Shown in pieces: positions 11,214-18,997 of a stretch of 64,000 nt of DNA (its first letter is position 1; the number at the start of each line of letters is the position of its first letter). The notes under the pieces are model-generated. The model was given only the letters and a program-made list of their open reading frames with translations. It made no database searches and was not told the origin of the DNA. Source of the stretch: Asticcacaulis sp. YBE204 (GTDB lineage: Bacteria; Pseudomonadota; Alphaproteobacteria; Caulobacterales; Caulobacteraceae). A program made the translations under genes and the position numbers. The stretch is from assembly GCF_000495855.1 (NCBI RefSeq), contig NZ_AWGF01000013.1:62001-126000 (forward strand). Direction: 5' to 3'.

Positions 11214-11477
11214 ATGAATGTTCAGGACTGGATTCTGGCCGGCATGGCAGGGTTCATCGTTGGCTGGATCGCCAACAACCTGACCAAAAGCCGCTACAGC
11301 GCGATCATTAACATGTTTGTGGGCATTTTCGGGGCCATCCTGATGACCTTTTTCATTCACATTCTCGACATCTATCCGGACCGTTTCTTCACGACGCTTC
11401 GGGCGGCGGTCGCGGGCAGCGTGATCCTGCTGGGCCTGTTCCACCTGACGCGCGCTATGGAAAAGATCAAGAAATGA
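11214..11477 (+). CDS. small GlsB/YeaQ-like membrane protein
   Basis: A protein of 87 residues with about three hydrophobic segments: WILAGMAGFIVGWIANNL, AIINMFVGIFGAILMTFFIH and AAVAGSVILLGLFHL. The first two, with their glycine spacing, resemble the GlsB/YeaQ/YmgE family of small stress-associated inner-membrane proteins. The similarity is by pattern only. Its stop overlaps the start of the next gene by four bases (ATGA), so the pair is translationally coupled. It is divergent from ctaA. Confidence 0.65.
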   Translation: MNVQDWILAGMAGFIVGWIANNLTKSRYSAIINMFVGIFGAILMTFFIHILDIYPDRFFTTLRAAVAGSVILLGLFHLTRAMEKIKK

Positions 11478-11719
11478 GCGAGTTGCCTGCGCCTGAGGTC
11501 AAGGGTCTGAGCCTGCCCGTGCGCCGGGTCGTCGCCTGTGTCGGGATCGTGGTGTTTCTGGTGTTTTATGTGATGCTGATTTCCGGCATTGGTCAACGGT
11601 TACCCGACAACCAGATTGTGCGCCTGCTGTTCTACGGCCTGGCCGGCATCTTGTGGGGCATTCCGGTTCTGCCGATCATCAGTTGGTCGGAAAACTACAA
11701 GAAGCGGCCTAAGATTTAA
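11474..11719 (+). CDS. DUF2842 family small membrane protein
   Basis: A protein of 81 residues with two spans (VVACVGIVVFLVFYVMLISG and LLFYGLAGILWGIPVLPIIS) and a short charged C-terminus. The ending GILWGIPVLPIISW matches the alphaproteobacterial DUF2842 family, which has no known function. It is coupled to the preceding membrane protein by an ATGA overlap. Its 3' end overlaps the convergent next gene by four bases, so no terminator separates them. Confidence 0.8.
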   Translation: MSELPAPEVKGLSLPVRRVVACVGIVVFLVFYVMLISGIGQRLPDNQIVRLLFYGLAGILWGIPVLPIISWSENYKKRPKI

Positions 11720-12468
11720 TCGCCACCACCACCCCCGCAGCCGGAACCACAACCACTGTCGCCACCGGAATCGCCATCCGAACCGTGACCTGAAGAACAG
11801 CCGCTGTTCGTTGAGCAACCGCTACCGTCCCTGCGCCGGGGATGGGCCGCCCCTGCCTTTATTGTGACCACCAAAATCACCACCACGATAAACACCAAGC
11901 CGCCGATAATCAGCTTGATATCGAGATAAGGCGTGATGTCCGCCATGGTGCAGGCCGCCAGCGCCATTAGGGGCAGCACGGACATCCCGGCATAGACCTG
12001 TGCCTTGGGCAATACCCAGACCCGTGTCCGGTCGAGGCGCGTGAAGGTCTGCCCGAACCGCCGGGTCTCCGGCGGCCACAGAGCGGGCGGCGGTTCGCCG
12101 AACGCTTCGCGGTACAGATCGAGGGTTTCGCTGTAGTAGGTCCTGTATTTTGCGCCTTCTGCCGCGCCGCCTTGCGTGGGGCCATGGTGCAGTTTGCGGC
12201 CCAGCACCTGCGGGCAGAAAACTTCCCAGTAATCGTAGCTATAGGTCAGGTGCAAATGCCAGACCTGATCCACGGCATCGGACGGTGTCAGGCTGCGTCC
12301 GGAAACACAGGCCAGATAGATGAATTTCCGATATTCTTCCATCGCCAGTTCGGCGAAACCGACGGACCAGCCATTATCGCGGGCCAGCCTTTGGCTGAAC
12401 GGAAGCATCGCGCCTTCCGCGTCCAGCCGGTGCGCCGCGATCCGGCGCCAGAGTGCATCGTCTCTCAT
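11716..12468 (-). CDS. glycine-rich domain-containing protein with a membrane span
   Basis: A protein of 250 residues. The N-terminal 130 residues contain EEYRKFIYLACVSG and VDQVWHLHLTYSYDYWEVFCP, the His-Trp signature of the plant GRDP-like glycine-rich-domain family also found in bacteria. Hydrophobic segments lie near residues 157-172 and 180-203 (LIIGGLVFIVVVILVVTIKA), and a tail of Gly, Ser, Cys and Asp repeats ends GCGSGCGGGGGD. The function is unknown; the tail looks surface-exposed or flexible. It overlaps the downstream end of the transpeptidase gene by four bases on the same strand. Confidence 0.75.
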   Translation of the reverse strand: MRDDALWRRIAAHRLDAEGAMLPFSQRLARDNGWSVGFAELAMEEYRKFIYLACVSGRSLTPSDAVDQVWHLHLTYSYDYWEVFCPQVLGRKLHHGPTQGGAAEGAKYRTYYSETLDLYREAFGEPPPALWPPETRRFGQTFTRLDRTRVWVLPKAQVYAGMSVLPLMALAACTMADITPYLDIKLIIGGLVFIVVVILVVTIKAGAAHPRRRDGSGCSTNSGCSSGHGSDGDSGGDSGCGSGCGGGGGD

Positions 12469-13181
12469 TCGTCCCCCACAGAATAACGCCGATTTACGAC
12501 CGTTACATGAAGGTCGGTCTTGCGGCGATCGAAGACGTCATGCCCCGCCTTGAGGTCGCGCCAGAAACCGATCCATTCGGATTTGGCGTGACGCTGCATA
12601 TGGGCGTCGGTCATACGGAACGGAAAGCTGTGGACCTGAAACGCGCTCTGCCCGCCTTTCAGCGCCTCGTCGGCCAATAGCCAGATTTCCTCGATACCCT
12701 TATCCGTCATGGCGTAACAGCCGATCGAGGCGCAGTTGCCATGCACCATCAGGAAGCTGCCGGTATAGCCGTTGGCGCGGTCATGGGCATTCGGATAACC
12801 GAGATTGAAGGCCAGATGATACCGGCTGTCGGGCTTCATCTGAGGGCGCGCCACGGTATAAAAGCCTTCCGGAGATTGGCCGTCGCCCTCCTTCTGCTTG
12901 GGACCGAGCTTGCCCGACCACGCACAGATTTTGAACGTCTTGTAGAGCCTGTAGGTCGCGCCCGATTTGACCCACAGTTCCAGTTCGTCCGATTCTTTGA
13001 AAATCCGGATCAGGATGGGGCTGCCTACGGTGAGCCCCGCACGAGACATATCGGCGCGAATCGTCGCCATACGGTCGGCGCGGACCTTAGTGAGGTCGGC
13101 GGCACCGGTCTGACCCGGGCGTAGAAACCACCCGGCGGTCAGGACTACAACGGCAACGATAAGTATCCCCCAGCGTTTCAT
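12465..13181 (-). CDS. YafK-type L,D-transpeptidase family protein
   Basis: A predicted periplasmic YkuD-fold enzyme acting on peptidoglycan cross-links or lipoprotein attachment. I use the ATG at 13179-13181 because AAGGGGAA lies about eight bases upstream; a GTG at 13202 is the alternative. The 238 residues begin with one membrane anchor or signal (WGILIVAVVVLTAGWF). The active-site motif HGNCASIGCYAMTD has His148 and Cys155, and SPEGFYTV at about 103-110 also fits the family. It is immediately followed by the glycine-rich protein, so the two may share an envelope role. Confidence 0.9.
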   Translation of the reverse strand: MKRWGILIVAVVVLTAGWFLRPGQTGAADLTKVRADRMATIRADMSRAGLTVGSPILIRIFKESDELELWVKSGATYRLYKTFKICAWSGKLGPKQKEGDGQSPEGFYTVARPQMKPDSRYHLAFNLGYPNAHDRANGYTGSFLMVHGNCASIGCYAMTDKGIEEIWLLADEALKGGQSAFQVHSFPFRMTDAHMQRHAKSEWIGFWRDLKAGHDVFDRRKTDLHVTVVNRRYSVGDE

Positions 13182-13254
13182 GGCGCTTCCCCTTTGCGTC
13201 ACTATACCGGGGCGTCAGGCCGGGCGCATCTTACAAAGCCGGACAGGCAAACGA

Positions 13255-13286
13255 AAAAACCCGCCTCCGTAAGGAAGCGGGTTTTT
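13255..13286 (-). terminator. intrinsic terminator of tRNA-Pro(CGG)
   Basis: AAAACCCGC and GCGGGTTTT pair around CTCCGTAAGGA, with a T-run on the minus strand, starting four bases beyond the tRNA CCA end. Confidence 0.9.
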
Positions 13287-13289
13287 GAT

Positions 13290-13366
13290 TGGTCGGAGAA
13301 ACAGGATTCGAACCTGCGACCCCCTGCTCCCGAAGCAGGTGCGCTACCAGGCTGCGCCACTCTCCG
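13290..13366 (-). tRNA. tRNA-Pro (anticodon CGG)
   Basis: A 77-base cloverleaf on the minus strand. The acceptor strand CGGAGAG pairs with TTCTCCG (with a wobble), the D arm contains AGCCTGGTAGCGC, the anticodon stem CCTGC/GCAGG holds loop TTCGGGA (anticodon CGG, reading CCG), and GGTTCGAATCC is the T arm. CCA is encoded. It has its own promoter and terminator. Confidence 0.97.
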
Positions 13367-13401
13367 TCACAGAAACCGGAAGCGAACTTCCGAGAAGCGC
13401 G

Positions 13402-13430
13402 TCTATACGGAAAGCGTTCGGGGGATGCAA
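13402..13430 (-). promoter_or_regulatory. promoter of tRNA-Pro(CGG)
   Basis: On the minus strand, TTGCAT (13425-13430) and TATAGA (13402-13407) are 17 bases apart, about 35 bases before the mature tRNA 5' end. Confidence 0.7.
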
Positions 13431-13431
13431 G

Positions 13432-13708
13432 TCTTGTTGACAGAAAAACTCACAGGTTTGTTGTGGGAAATGCGCAAACGGCTTTAGTGGAGCGCGTTGT
13501 CTCTATGCACGCTGTCGACCGCGACAGGATTGACGCGCCGCGTTTTAACGAGGCTTGCCCTTCGGGCGCCTTCGGCGTCCATCGCCCTTTCGGGTCGATG
13601 TGACTTCGCTAACGCTCCGCCGCGTCTGCGTGTGATCATCGGGCTTCGCACGATGATCATCACTGGCCGTCGAACCTTCTACGGTTCGAACCTGAGCGGA
13701 GACCTTTA
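13432..13708. other. hairpin-dense spacer between the two tRNA-Pro genes, no gene seen
   Basis: About 277 bases with no convincing frame. Several short perfect dyads are packed into the right half: GCCC/GGGC and GCCC/CGGG small stems at 13558-13598, TGATCATCG/CGATGATCA at about 13634-13661, and CGAACC/GGTTCG at about 13673-13690. The left part also has CTGTCGACCGCGACAG. It could be a structured RNA, a repeat cluster or transcription-termination debris; nothing identifies it. Confidence 0.45.
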
Positions 13709-13748
13709 AACAAAAAGACCTGCCCCGGAGGGCAGGCCTTTTTGTTTA
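13709..13748 (-). terminator. intrinsic terminator of tRNA-Pro(GGG)
   Basis: A long near-perfect stem with arms AAACAAAAAGACCTGCCC and GGGCAGGCCTTTTTGTTT and a small loop CCGGA, directly beyond the tRNA 3' end. T-run on the minus strand. Confidence 0.92.
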
Positions 13749-13750
13749 AA

Positions 13751-13827
<77 letters not shown>

Positions 13828-13870
13828 ACGCCTCTGAAACAGAGGTCTCCTCTGGCAGGGAGAGAGGCGG

Positions 13871-13899
13871 CTTATAGAGAGGAAAATCAGACCCGGCAA
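13871..13899 (-). promoter_or_regulatory. promoter of tRNA-Pro(GGG)
   Basis: On the minus strand, TTGCCG (13894-13899) and TATAAG (13871-13876) are separated by 17 bases, about 44 bases before the mature tRNA 5' end. Confidence 0.65.
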
Positions 13900-13945
13900 T
13901 AGGCGCGAAAGCGTTTTTCCACGCAAATATGCACTTATATGCGCG

Positions 13946-14464
13946 TCAGTTAACGCCGTTCAGCGTCCGCACCATCGCCTTTTGTGCGGCTTCGAGGTTC
14001 TGTGCCACGATCAAGAGACGCGCGCGCACCTCTTCGGCCACGCCATGCGCCACCGGCAGGTCTTTCAGTTCACTAAAATCGAATTGCGGGGCGTGTTCGG
14101 GCGTCGGGGCCGCCGTCTGCGGCAAAGGCGGCGTGACCGGTGCTTCGATAACCGTTTCCGGTTCATCGTCCGGCAGGGCCATCGGCACGGCCTGACCGCG
14201 CGCGGCGGCGATCAGCGCCTTCTGGCCTTCGTCCTTGAACAGCTTCTGCACACCGCGAATCGTATAGCCGCGATCGTGCAGCAGAACCTTAACCCCGGCC
14301 AACAGCTCGATATCCTGCGGGCGATAGAATCTGCGTCCACCCGCGCGTTTGGTCGGGCGAATGAAGGTGAACTTGGTTTCCCAGAAACGCAGGACGTGCT
14401 GCTGCACGCCTAAGGCGTCAGCGGTCTCGGAGATACTGCGGAAGGCTAAAGGCCCTTTGGACAC
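13946..14464 (-). CDS. MerR-family transcriptional regulator
   Basis: A DNA-binding protein of 172 residues. The N-terminal winged helix-turn-helix FRSISETADALGVQQHVLRFWETKF (about residues 8-32) and the wing with RAGGRRFYRPQDIELL are MerR-type. The C-terminal half is proline-rich and has no recognisable ligand cysteines. It follows ihfA by three bases on the same strand, an arrangement conserved in alphaproteobacteria. Its target is unknown; the lack of a metal-binding C-terminus argues against a mercury or copper sensor. Confidence 0.9.
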   Translation of the reverse strand: MSKGPLAFRSISETADALGVQQHVLRFWETKFTFIRPTKRAGGRRFYRPQDIELLAGVKVLLHDRGYTIRGVQKLFKDEGQKALIAAARGQAVPMALPDDEPETVIEAPVTPPLPQTAAPTPEHAPQFDFSELKDLPVAHGVAEEVRARLLIVAQNLEAAQKAMVRTLNGVN

Positions 14465-14467
14465 GTC

Positions 14468-14770
14468 TTATTCGCCTGCGCCCGCATCCACGCGTGCCTT
14501 CATGATCTGCGAGGCGCGGAACGAGATGACCTTGCGCGGGTCGATGGCGGCGGGCTTGCCGGTCTTGGGGTTACGGCCGACGCGGGCATTCTTGTCACGG
14601 ACCTGAAACACACCGAAGCCCGACAACTTGACCGTCTCGCCCTTTTCCAGCGCGTCGATGACCAGATCGAGCGTGCGCTCCACCAGCGCCGAACATTCCT
14701 GACGCGGCAGGCCCAGTTCGTTGTGGACGCTTTCGAAAAGTTCGGCACGCGTCAAGGTCGTCGCTTTCAT
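14468..14770 (-). CDS. ihfA: integration host factor subunit alpha
   Basis: A DNA-bending nucleoid protein that works as a heterodimer with IhfB in recombination, replication and sigma-54 transcription. The 100 residues contain the HU/IHF core VKLSGFGVFQVRDKNARVGR and the beta-arm tip GRNPKTGKPAAI with its intercalating proline, followed by RKVISFRAS. The N-terminal LTRAELFESVHNELGLPR fits the alpha subunit. A TTGACG and TATCCT pair about 50 bases upstream, spaced 16 bases, could be its promoter. Confidence 0.96.
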   Translation of the reverse strand: MKATTLTRAELFESVHNELGLPRQECSALVERTLDLVIDALEKGETVKLSGFGVFQVRDKNARVGRNPKTGKPAAIDPRKVISFRASQIMKARVDAGAGE

Positions 14771-14889
14771 CCTCAGTCCCCAATAAAAAATCTATATACG
14801 CACAAGGATACGCAATTTCCCGTACGCGTCAAAGGCTTATGCGCGCCATTGCATCAAATAAATGAGATTTTATTCGCGTGATCGGAGAA

Positions 14890-15867
14890 TCACAACCGAA
14901 TCGCCGCCGCCGCCCATGTCAGACCACCGCCCAGCGCCTCGATCAGCACCAGATCGCCCGGTTTCACACGCCCGTCCTTGACGCCTTCGTACCACGCCAG
15001 CGGGATCGAAGCCGCCGAGGTGTTGGCGTGATCGGCCACCGTCGAGATCACCTTGGCGCGGTCCAGACCCAACCGGTCGGCCACGCCGTCGAGGATGCGC
15101 TGATTGGCCTGATGCGGGATGAACCAATCGACGCTGTCGTGCGGCACGCCGGCCTTTTCGATAGCCGATTCAGCGGCTTCCGAAATCTTCTGCACGGCGT
15201 GCTTGAAGACCTGATTACCCTGCATGCGGATCTTGCCGACGCGATGGCCGTCTTCGAACACCCCGCCGTCGACATAGAGCAGATCGGTCTTAGAACCATC
15301 GCATTGCAGGTCGAAGCTGAGAATACCGCGGTCGTCGGGCGTGCCTTCGCCCACAACGGGCTCCAGCACAACGGCCCCCGCACCATCCCCGAACAGGATA
15401 CAGGTCGAACGATCGGTATAGTCGAGGATGCGGCTCATCACCTCCGCCCCGATGACCAAAGCCGCCTTCGACAGACCGCGCGCCACGAAACCGTCGGCGA
15501 CACTCAGGGCATAGACGAAGCCCGAACAGACCGCCTGCACGTCGAAGGCCGCGCCCCTGGCGCCCAGCTTGTGCTGAACGATCGAGGCGGTCGAGGGAAA
15601 GGTCATGTCCGGCGTAGTGGTCGCCACGATGATCAGATCGATCTCGGTAATATCGCGTCCGGCGGCAGCCAACGCCACCTTGGCCGCTTCGACGGCCAGA
15701 TCGCTGGTCACCTGACCGTCGGCGGCCTTGTGACGCTGGCGGATGCCGGTGCGCGCGACGATCCATTCGTCGGTCGTGTCGACCATGCGGGTGAAGTCGG
15801 CATTGGTCAGAATCGTCTCGGGCAAATAGCCGCCGACGCCGGTGACCGCGGTACGTGTTACGCTCAT
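14890..15867 (-). CDS. fabH: 3-oxoacyl-ACP synthase III
   Basis: It starts fatty-acid chains by condensing acetyl-CoA with malonyl-ACP. The 325 residues carry the triad Cys114 (QAVCSGFVYA), His252 (IPHQANQRI) and Asn282 (ADHANTSAAS). Gly-rich GDGAGAVVLEP lies at about 160-170. It follows plsX by two bases in the usual yceD-plsX-fabH cluster and precedes ihfA-merR in the same direction, the conserved alphaproteobacterial order. Confidence 0.97.
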   Translation of the reverse strand: MSVTRTAVTGVGGYLPETILTNADFTRMVDTTDEWIVARTGIRQRHKAADGQVTSDLAVEAAKVALAAAGRDITEIDLIIVATTTPDMTFPSTASIVQHKLGARGAAFDVQAVCSGFVYALSVADGFVARGLSKAALVIGAEVMSRILDYTDRSTCILFGDGAGAVVLEPVVGEGTPDDRGILSFDLQCDGSKTDLLYVDGGVFEDGHRVGKIRMQGNQVFKHAVQKISEAAESAIEKAGVPHDSVDWFIPHQANQRILDGVADRLGLDRAKVISTVADHANTSAASIPLAWYEGVKDGRVKPGDLVLIEALGGGLTWAAAAIRL

Positions 15868-15869
15868 TC

Positions 15870-16994
15870 TCAGGAAACCTTTTCGTCCACCGCCTTATCG
15901 GCAGGAACCGTGTCGGATTTCAGGCCATGCGCGGAATTGACCTGCGCCAGAGCCTGACGGATATCGTGTTCATAGGTGCTGGCGGCCAGTGAAATGGCCA
16001 CGGACACAGCGTTCGAAAAGGCCCAGGCCTCGGCACCACCGTGGCTTTTGACGACAATGCCGTTGAGCCCCAGCAGCGGCCCGCCGTTTGCGGCCCCCGG
16101 ATCGACGCTGCGCGCCATCTTCTTCAGCGCCGAAGACGCCAGAAGCGCGCCCGCCATGGCCAGAGGCGTCGATTTCAGCGCCCCCTTGAACAGGTTCTTG
16201 ACGAACTTGGCGGTGCCTTCGGCAGTTTTCAGCGCGATGTTGCCGGTAAAGCCGTCGGTGACGACGACGTCGACCGTGCCCTTGCCGATATCGTCGCCTT
16301 CGACGAAGCCGTGATAATTGATGCCGTCGACGCCTTCGCGCAGGATGCGGTGGGCTTCGCGGACCTCTTCGTGGCCCTTGACGTCTTCCGAGCCGACATT
16401 GAGCAGGCCGACCGTCGGGCGGTCCTTGCCGCGCACCGCGCGGTGAAAGGCCGTGCCCATGACGGCGAATTCGATAAGCTGATTGGCGTCCGAGGTTACA
16501 TTGGCCCCGACATCGAGCACGGTGCCCATGCCGCCCTTTTCATTGGGCCAGCCGCAGGCGATGGCCGGACGCTCAAGATCGTCGGTCATCATCTTGAGCA
16601 GCATCTTGGACAGGGCCATCAGCGCGCCGGTATTGCCCGCCGAGACGACGGCGTGGGCGTCGCGCGCCTTGACCGAGGCGATCGCCGCGAACAGACTGGT
16701 GCCCTTGCGGCGCAGCGCCTGAGCCGGTTTTTCATCCATGGCGATGAACTGATCGGTGTGGGCGATGGTCGCGACGGCCTTCAGCGCGGGCAGTTTGGCC
16801 AGTTCAGGCGCGATCAGGGCCTCGTCGCCGTGCAAAACGAATCGCAGGCGTCCGGAGGTGTCGCGACTCAGCGCCTCGGCGGCGCCCGCCACCGTCACGC
16901 GCGGGCCGTGGTCGCCCCCCATAGCGTCGATGGCGATGACCACCGTCTGAGGCTGGGATATCGATTGCGGATGTGTGTCTTCGGAGTGCGACAA
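15870..16994 (-). CDS. plsX: phosphate acyltransferase PlsX
   Basis: It converts acyl-ACP to acyl-phosphate, the first step of the PlsX/PlsY route to membrane phospholipids. The 374 residues include VIAIDAMGGDHGPRV at about 19-33, VSAGNTGALMALSK near 118, the TVGLLNVGSEDVKG segment and VVTDGFTGNIALKT, all characteristic. The C-terminus is about 30 residues longer than average. The stop lies two bases from the fabH start, and the start lies about 100 bases after the YceD-like gene. Confidence 0.96.
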   Translation of the reverse strand: MSHSEDTHPQSISQPQTVVIAIDAMGGDHGPRVTVAGAAEALSRDTSGRLRFVLHGDEALIAPELAKLPALKAVATIAHTDQFIAMDEKPAQALRRKGTSLFAAIASVKARDAHAVVSAGNTGALMALSKMLLKMMTDDLERPAIACGWPNEKGGMGTVLDVGANVTSDANQLIEFAVMGTAFHRAVRGKDRPTVGLLNVGSEDVKGHEEVREAHRILREGVDGINYHGFVEGDDIGKGTVDVVVTDGFTGNIALKTAEGTAKFVKNLFKGALKSTPLAMAGALLASSALKKMARSVDPGAANGGPLLGLNGIVVKSHGGAEAWAFSNAVSVAISLAASTYEHDIRQALAQVNSAHGLKSDTVPADKAVDEKVS

Positions 16995-17090
16995 GGGACG
17001 CTTAAAACCTCATTACAGGAAACCCCGATATACAGGATTCCAGAGCCGCGGACGATAGTCTTCCCGCGCAACTATTCAAGTGGTTAAATT

Positions 17091-17624
17091 CTATTCGTCG
17101 CGTTTGAGTTTGGCCAGAGCCGCGAACGGCGACGGCTCTTTGGGCAAGTCAGGTTCCTCGAACACCGCCCCCGGCTTACGCGCGAACGGATCGTAGGCCT
17201 CGCCAAGAGCTTCGATGACGTAGAGCCCGATGTCGATCACGCCATTTTCGGCCACATCCGGCACATCGAGATCATCGAGCGTCAGTTCGTTGTCGGGATC
17301 GCCCGCCTTCGCGGTCTTGTTTTTCAGGACGTTAATCACGTCGATATCCGCATGGATTGCGTGGCGGAACGGCTCAAGCGTCACGCCGCATTCCTGCGTC
17401 ACTTCGCCGGTCAGGGCGACGTCGATGCGCACGCGATCGCCGCCCGGCGACGGCAGGCCGGTGGTCTTTACCTTCGCTTCCAGAGCGTGCAGTTCGATCA
17501 TGCCGAAGCTCTCGGTCAGGGTCTTCAGGCGCGCCTCATCCGCCGTCAGGGTCAGGTTCAGCCCGCGAAACGCCTCATCGAAGCGCACGGTATGCGTCCA
17601 CAGCGGTGCATCTTGTTCGGTCAT
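17091..17624 (-). CDS. YceD/DUF177 family protein
   Basis: A protein of 177 residues related to YceD (DUF177), linked in several bacteria with rRNA or ribosome maturation. The segment VRIDVALTGEVTQECGVTLEPFRH has the single central cysteine typical of the group, and the acidic patch ELTLDDLDVPDVAENGVIDIG and YDPFARKPGA follow. In most bacteria rpmF (L32) comes next, but here plsX follows directly. The upstream chaperone gene ends four bases before its start. Confidence 0.88.
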   Translation of the reverse strand: MTEQDAPLWTHTVRFDEAFRGLNLTLTADEARLKTLTESFGMIELHALEAKVKTTGLPSPGGDRVRIDVALTGEVTQECGVTLEPFRHAIHADIDVINVLKNKTAKAGDPDNELTLDDLDVPDVAENGVIDIGLYVIEALGEAYDPFARKPGAVFEEPDLPKEPSPFAALAKLKRDE

Positions 17625-17628
17625 GATC

Positions 17629-18210
17629 TTACCCTTCTACTTTAATCTCAGTGATTTGCGGCCAGTTGACGTGTCCGGCCAGCAGTTCGTCCACGTCCAC
17701 GCTCCGGCGGACATCTGTAATATAGGCGCTCAGTGCTGCTGCCCAAAGCGGTGCGTTCGGCTCGATCGCCTCATCCTCGTCCTGCGCATAGACGGTTTTG
17801 AGGATGTAGTCGGTCTGGGTGGCGTCATCACCGCCCTCACCCCAGATCTCATCCCAGCGCACCAGCCGCGTATAGACCTGCTGGGCCAGCTTTTTCATCT
17901 TCTTGGGCACGGTCAGGTCGCCGATTCCCTGTTCGCGCAGGGTGTCGTCGAGCGCCAGCAAAAGCGCGTCAAACAGGGCCTGCGACGTCTCCTTGCGCTG
18001 CGGCTCGTCGGATTTCAGCGCATCGACCAGCATCACAACATGCAGGACCAGCAATTCGAATCGCGCCCCGATCTCGTCTTTCACGCCATAGTCGGTATAG
18101 AAGACGACCTGACGCGATTGCGCGACGGCCAAAGCATAGAGCGCTTCACCGGCCTTTTCGGTCGGACGCGCCCTTTGCAGGCCTAACGATTTGAGGATTT
18201 TCTCCAGCAT
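17629..18210 (-). CDS. ubiquinol-cytochrome c chaperone family protein
   Basis: A protein of 193 residues matching the CBP3/UQCC1 family, which in mitochondria and alphaproteobacteria helps assemble cytochrome b of the bc1 complex. Visible family features are LYALAVAQSRQVVFYTDYGVKDEIGARFE with the region LLVLHVVMLVDAL after it, LREQGIGDLTVPKKMKKLAQ, and YTRLVRWDEIW. It is first in the run with yceD, plsX and fabH, and divergent from bamE. The family assignment is strong; its exact role in this organism is inferred. Confidence 0.9.
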   Translation of the reverse strand: MLEKILKSLGLQRARPTEKAGEALYALAVAQSRQVVFYTDYGVKDEIGARFELLVLHVVMLVDALKSDEPQRKETSQALFDALLLALDDTLREQGIGDLTVPKKMKKLAQQVYTRLVRWDEIWGEGGDDATQTDYILKTVYAQDEDEAIEPNAPLWAAALSAYITDVRRSVDVDELLAGHVNWPQITEIKVEG

Positions 18211-18309
18211 CGGGACGCTCTTCTTGCCAAGTCGGAATATTTATGGCCTTCATTCGGCCTCAAGATTGCACTAAACAGTCTGGCCCTCGAGGTCAAACAT
18301 GGAATCCCG

Positions 18310-18801
18310 ATGAAAAAGCCTGCTACCCTCCTCGCAATTGCCGCCGTGTCCGCTCTGGCCGTGTCCATGAGCGCCTGCGCGCCCAGCCTATCGCGTCAGG
18401 GGTATCTGGCCATCGAAGCCAATCCGGCCACCGAGATCAAGGTCGCGGAAGACACGCAGACCAGCGTCAAGACCAAGTTCGGCTCGCCATCGCAGGTGGC
18501 GACCTACGACCCGAACATCTGGTATTATATCACACAGACCACGCAGAAGATGACCTATAAGCCGGCGACGATCACCTCGCGCGTCGTCACCATTGTCGAG
18601 TTCGACAAGGAGACGCAGAAGGTGACGGCGGTGAAGAACCTGTCGCTGGCCGACAGCCGCGACATCGCGATGAACCCGAACAAGACCCCGACTCGCGGCC
18701 GCGAACTGACGGCCCTGGAACAGATCCTCGGCAATGTCGGTCGCCAGACGGTCGTCAACGACGAAGATTCGAACCCCGGCGGTCAGCGCCGCCGCGAGTA
18801 G
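18310..18801 (+). CDS. bamE: outer-membrane assembly lipoprotein BamE (SmpA/OmlA)
   Basis: An accessory lipoprotein of the BAM complex that folds outer-membrane proteins. The 163 residues begin with a lipoprotein signal ending SMSAC, with the lipidated Cys at 23. The BamE core follows: TQTSVKTKFGSPS then DPNIWYYITQ and VVTIVEFDKETQKV. The C-terminal 50 residues (TPTRGRELTALEQILGNVGR) fit alphaproteobacterial forms. It is a single-gene unit, divergent from the chaperone operon and closed by a strong terminator. Confidence 0.93.
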   Translation: MKKPATLLAIAAVSALAVSMSACAPSLSRQGYLAIEANPATEIKVAEDTQTSVKTKFGSPSQVATYDPNIWYYITQTTQKMTYKPATITSRVVTIVEFDKETQKVTAVKNLSLADSRDIAMNPNKTPTRGRELTALEQILGNVGRQTVVNDEDSNPGGQRRRE

Positions 18802-18824
18802 CGGTTACGCACTTTGTGACATTC

Positions 18825-18857
18825 AAAACCCCTCCGGATTGCTCCGGAGGGGTTTTT
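18825..18857 (+). terminator. intrinsic terminator of bamE
   Basis: Stem AAAACCCCTCCGG / CCGGAGGGGTTTT with loop ATTGCT and a T-run on the plus strand, 24 bases after the bamE stop. Confidence 0.93.
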
Positions 18858-18883
18858 AGATTCGCCAGATATGGCTAGAGGAA

Positions 18884-18997
18884 TCCCCTCTCCCACTGGG
18901 GAGAGGGCTAGGGTGAGGGAGCAATCCTTTTCAACGAGAGCCCCCTCATCCGGCTTCGCTATGCTCAGCCACCTTCTCCCCAAAGGGGCGAAGGGAA
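18884..18997. repeat. REP-like GC-rich repeat (family 2), paired copies
   Basis: A first unit, CCCCTCTCCCACTGGGGAGAG, and GGCTAGGGTGAGGG are followed by CCCCCTCATCCGGC and CACCTTCTCCCCAAAGGGG. The same two units in reversed order occur at 25841-25955, and a single one at 39802-39853. It fills the gap between bamE and hppA. Confidence 0.75.
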
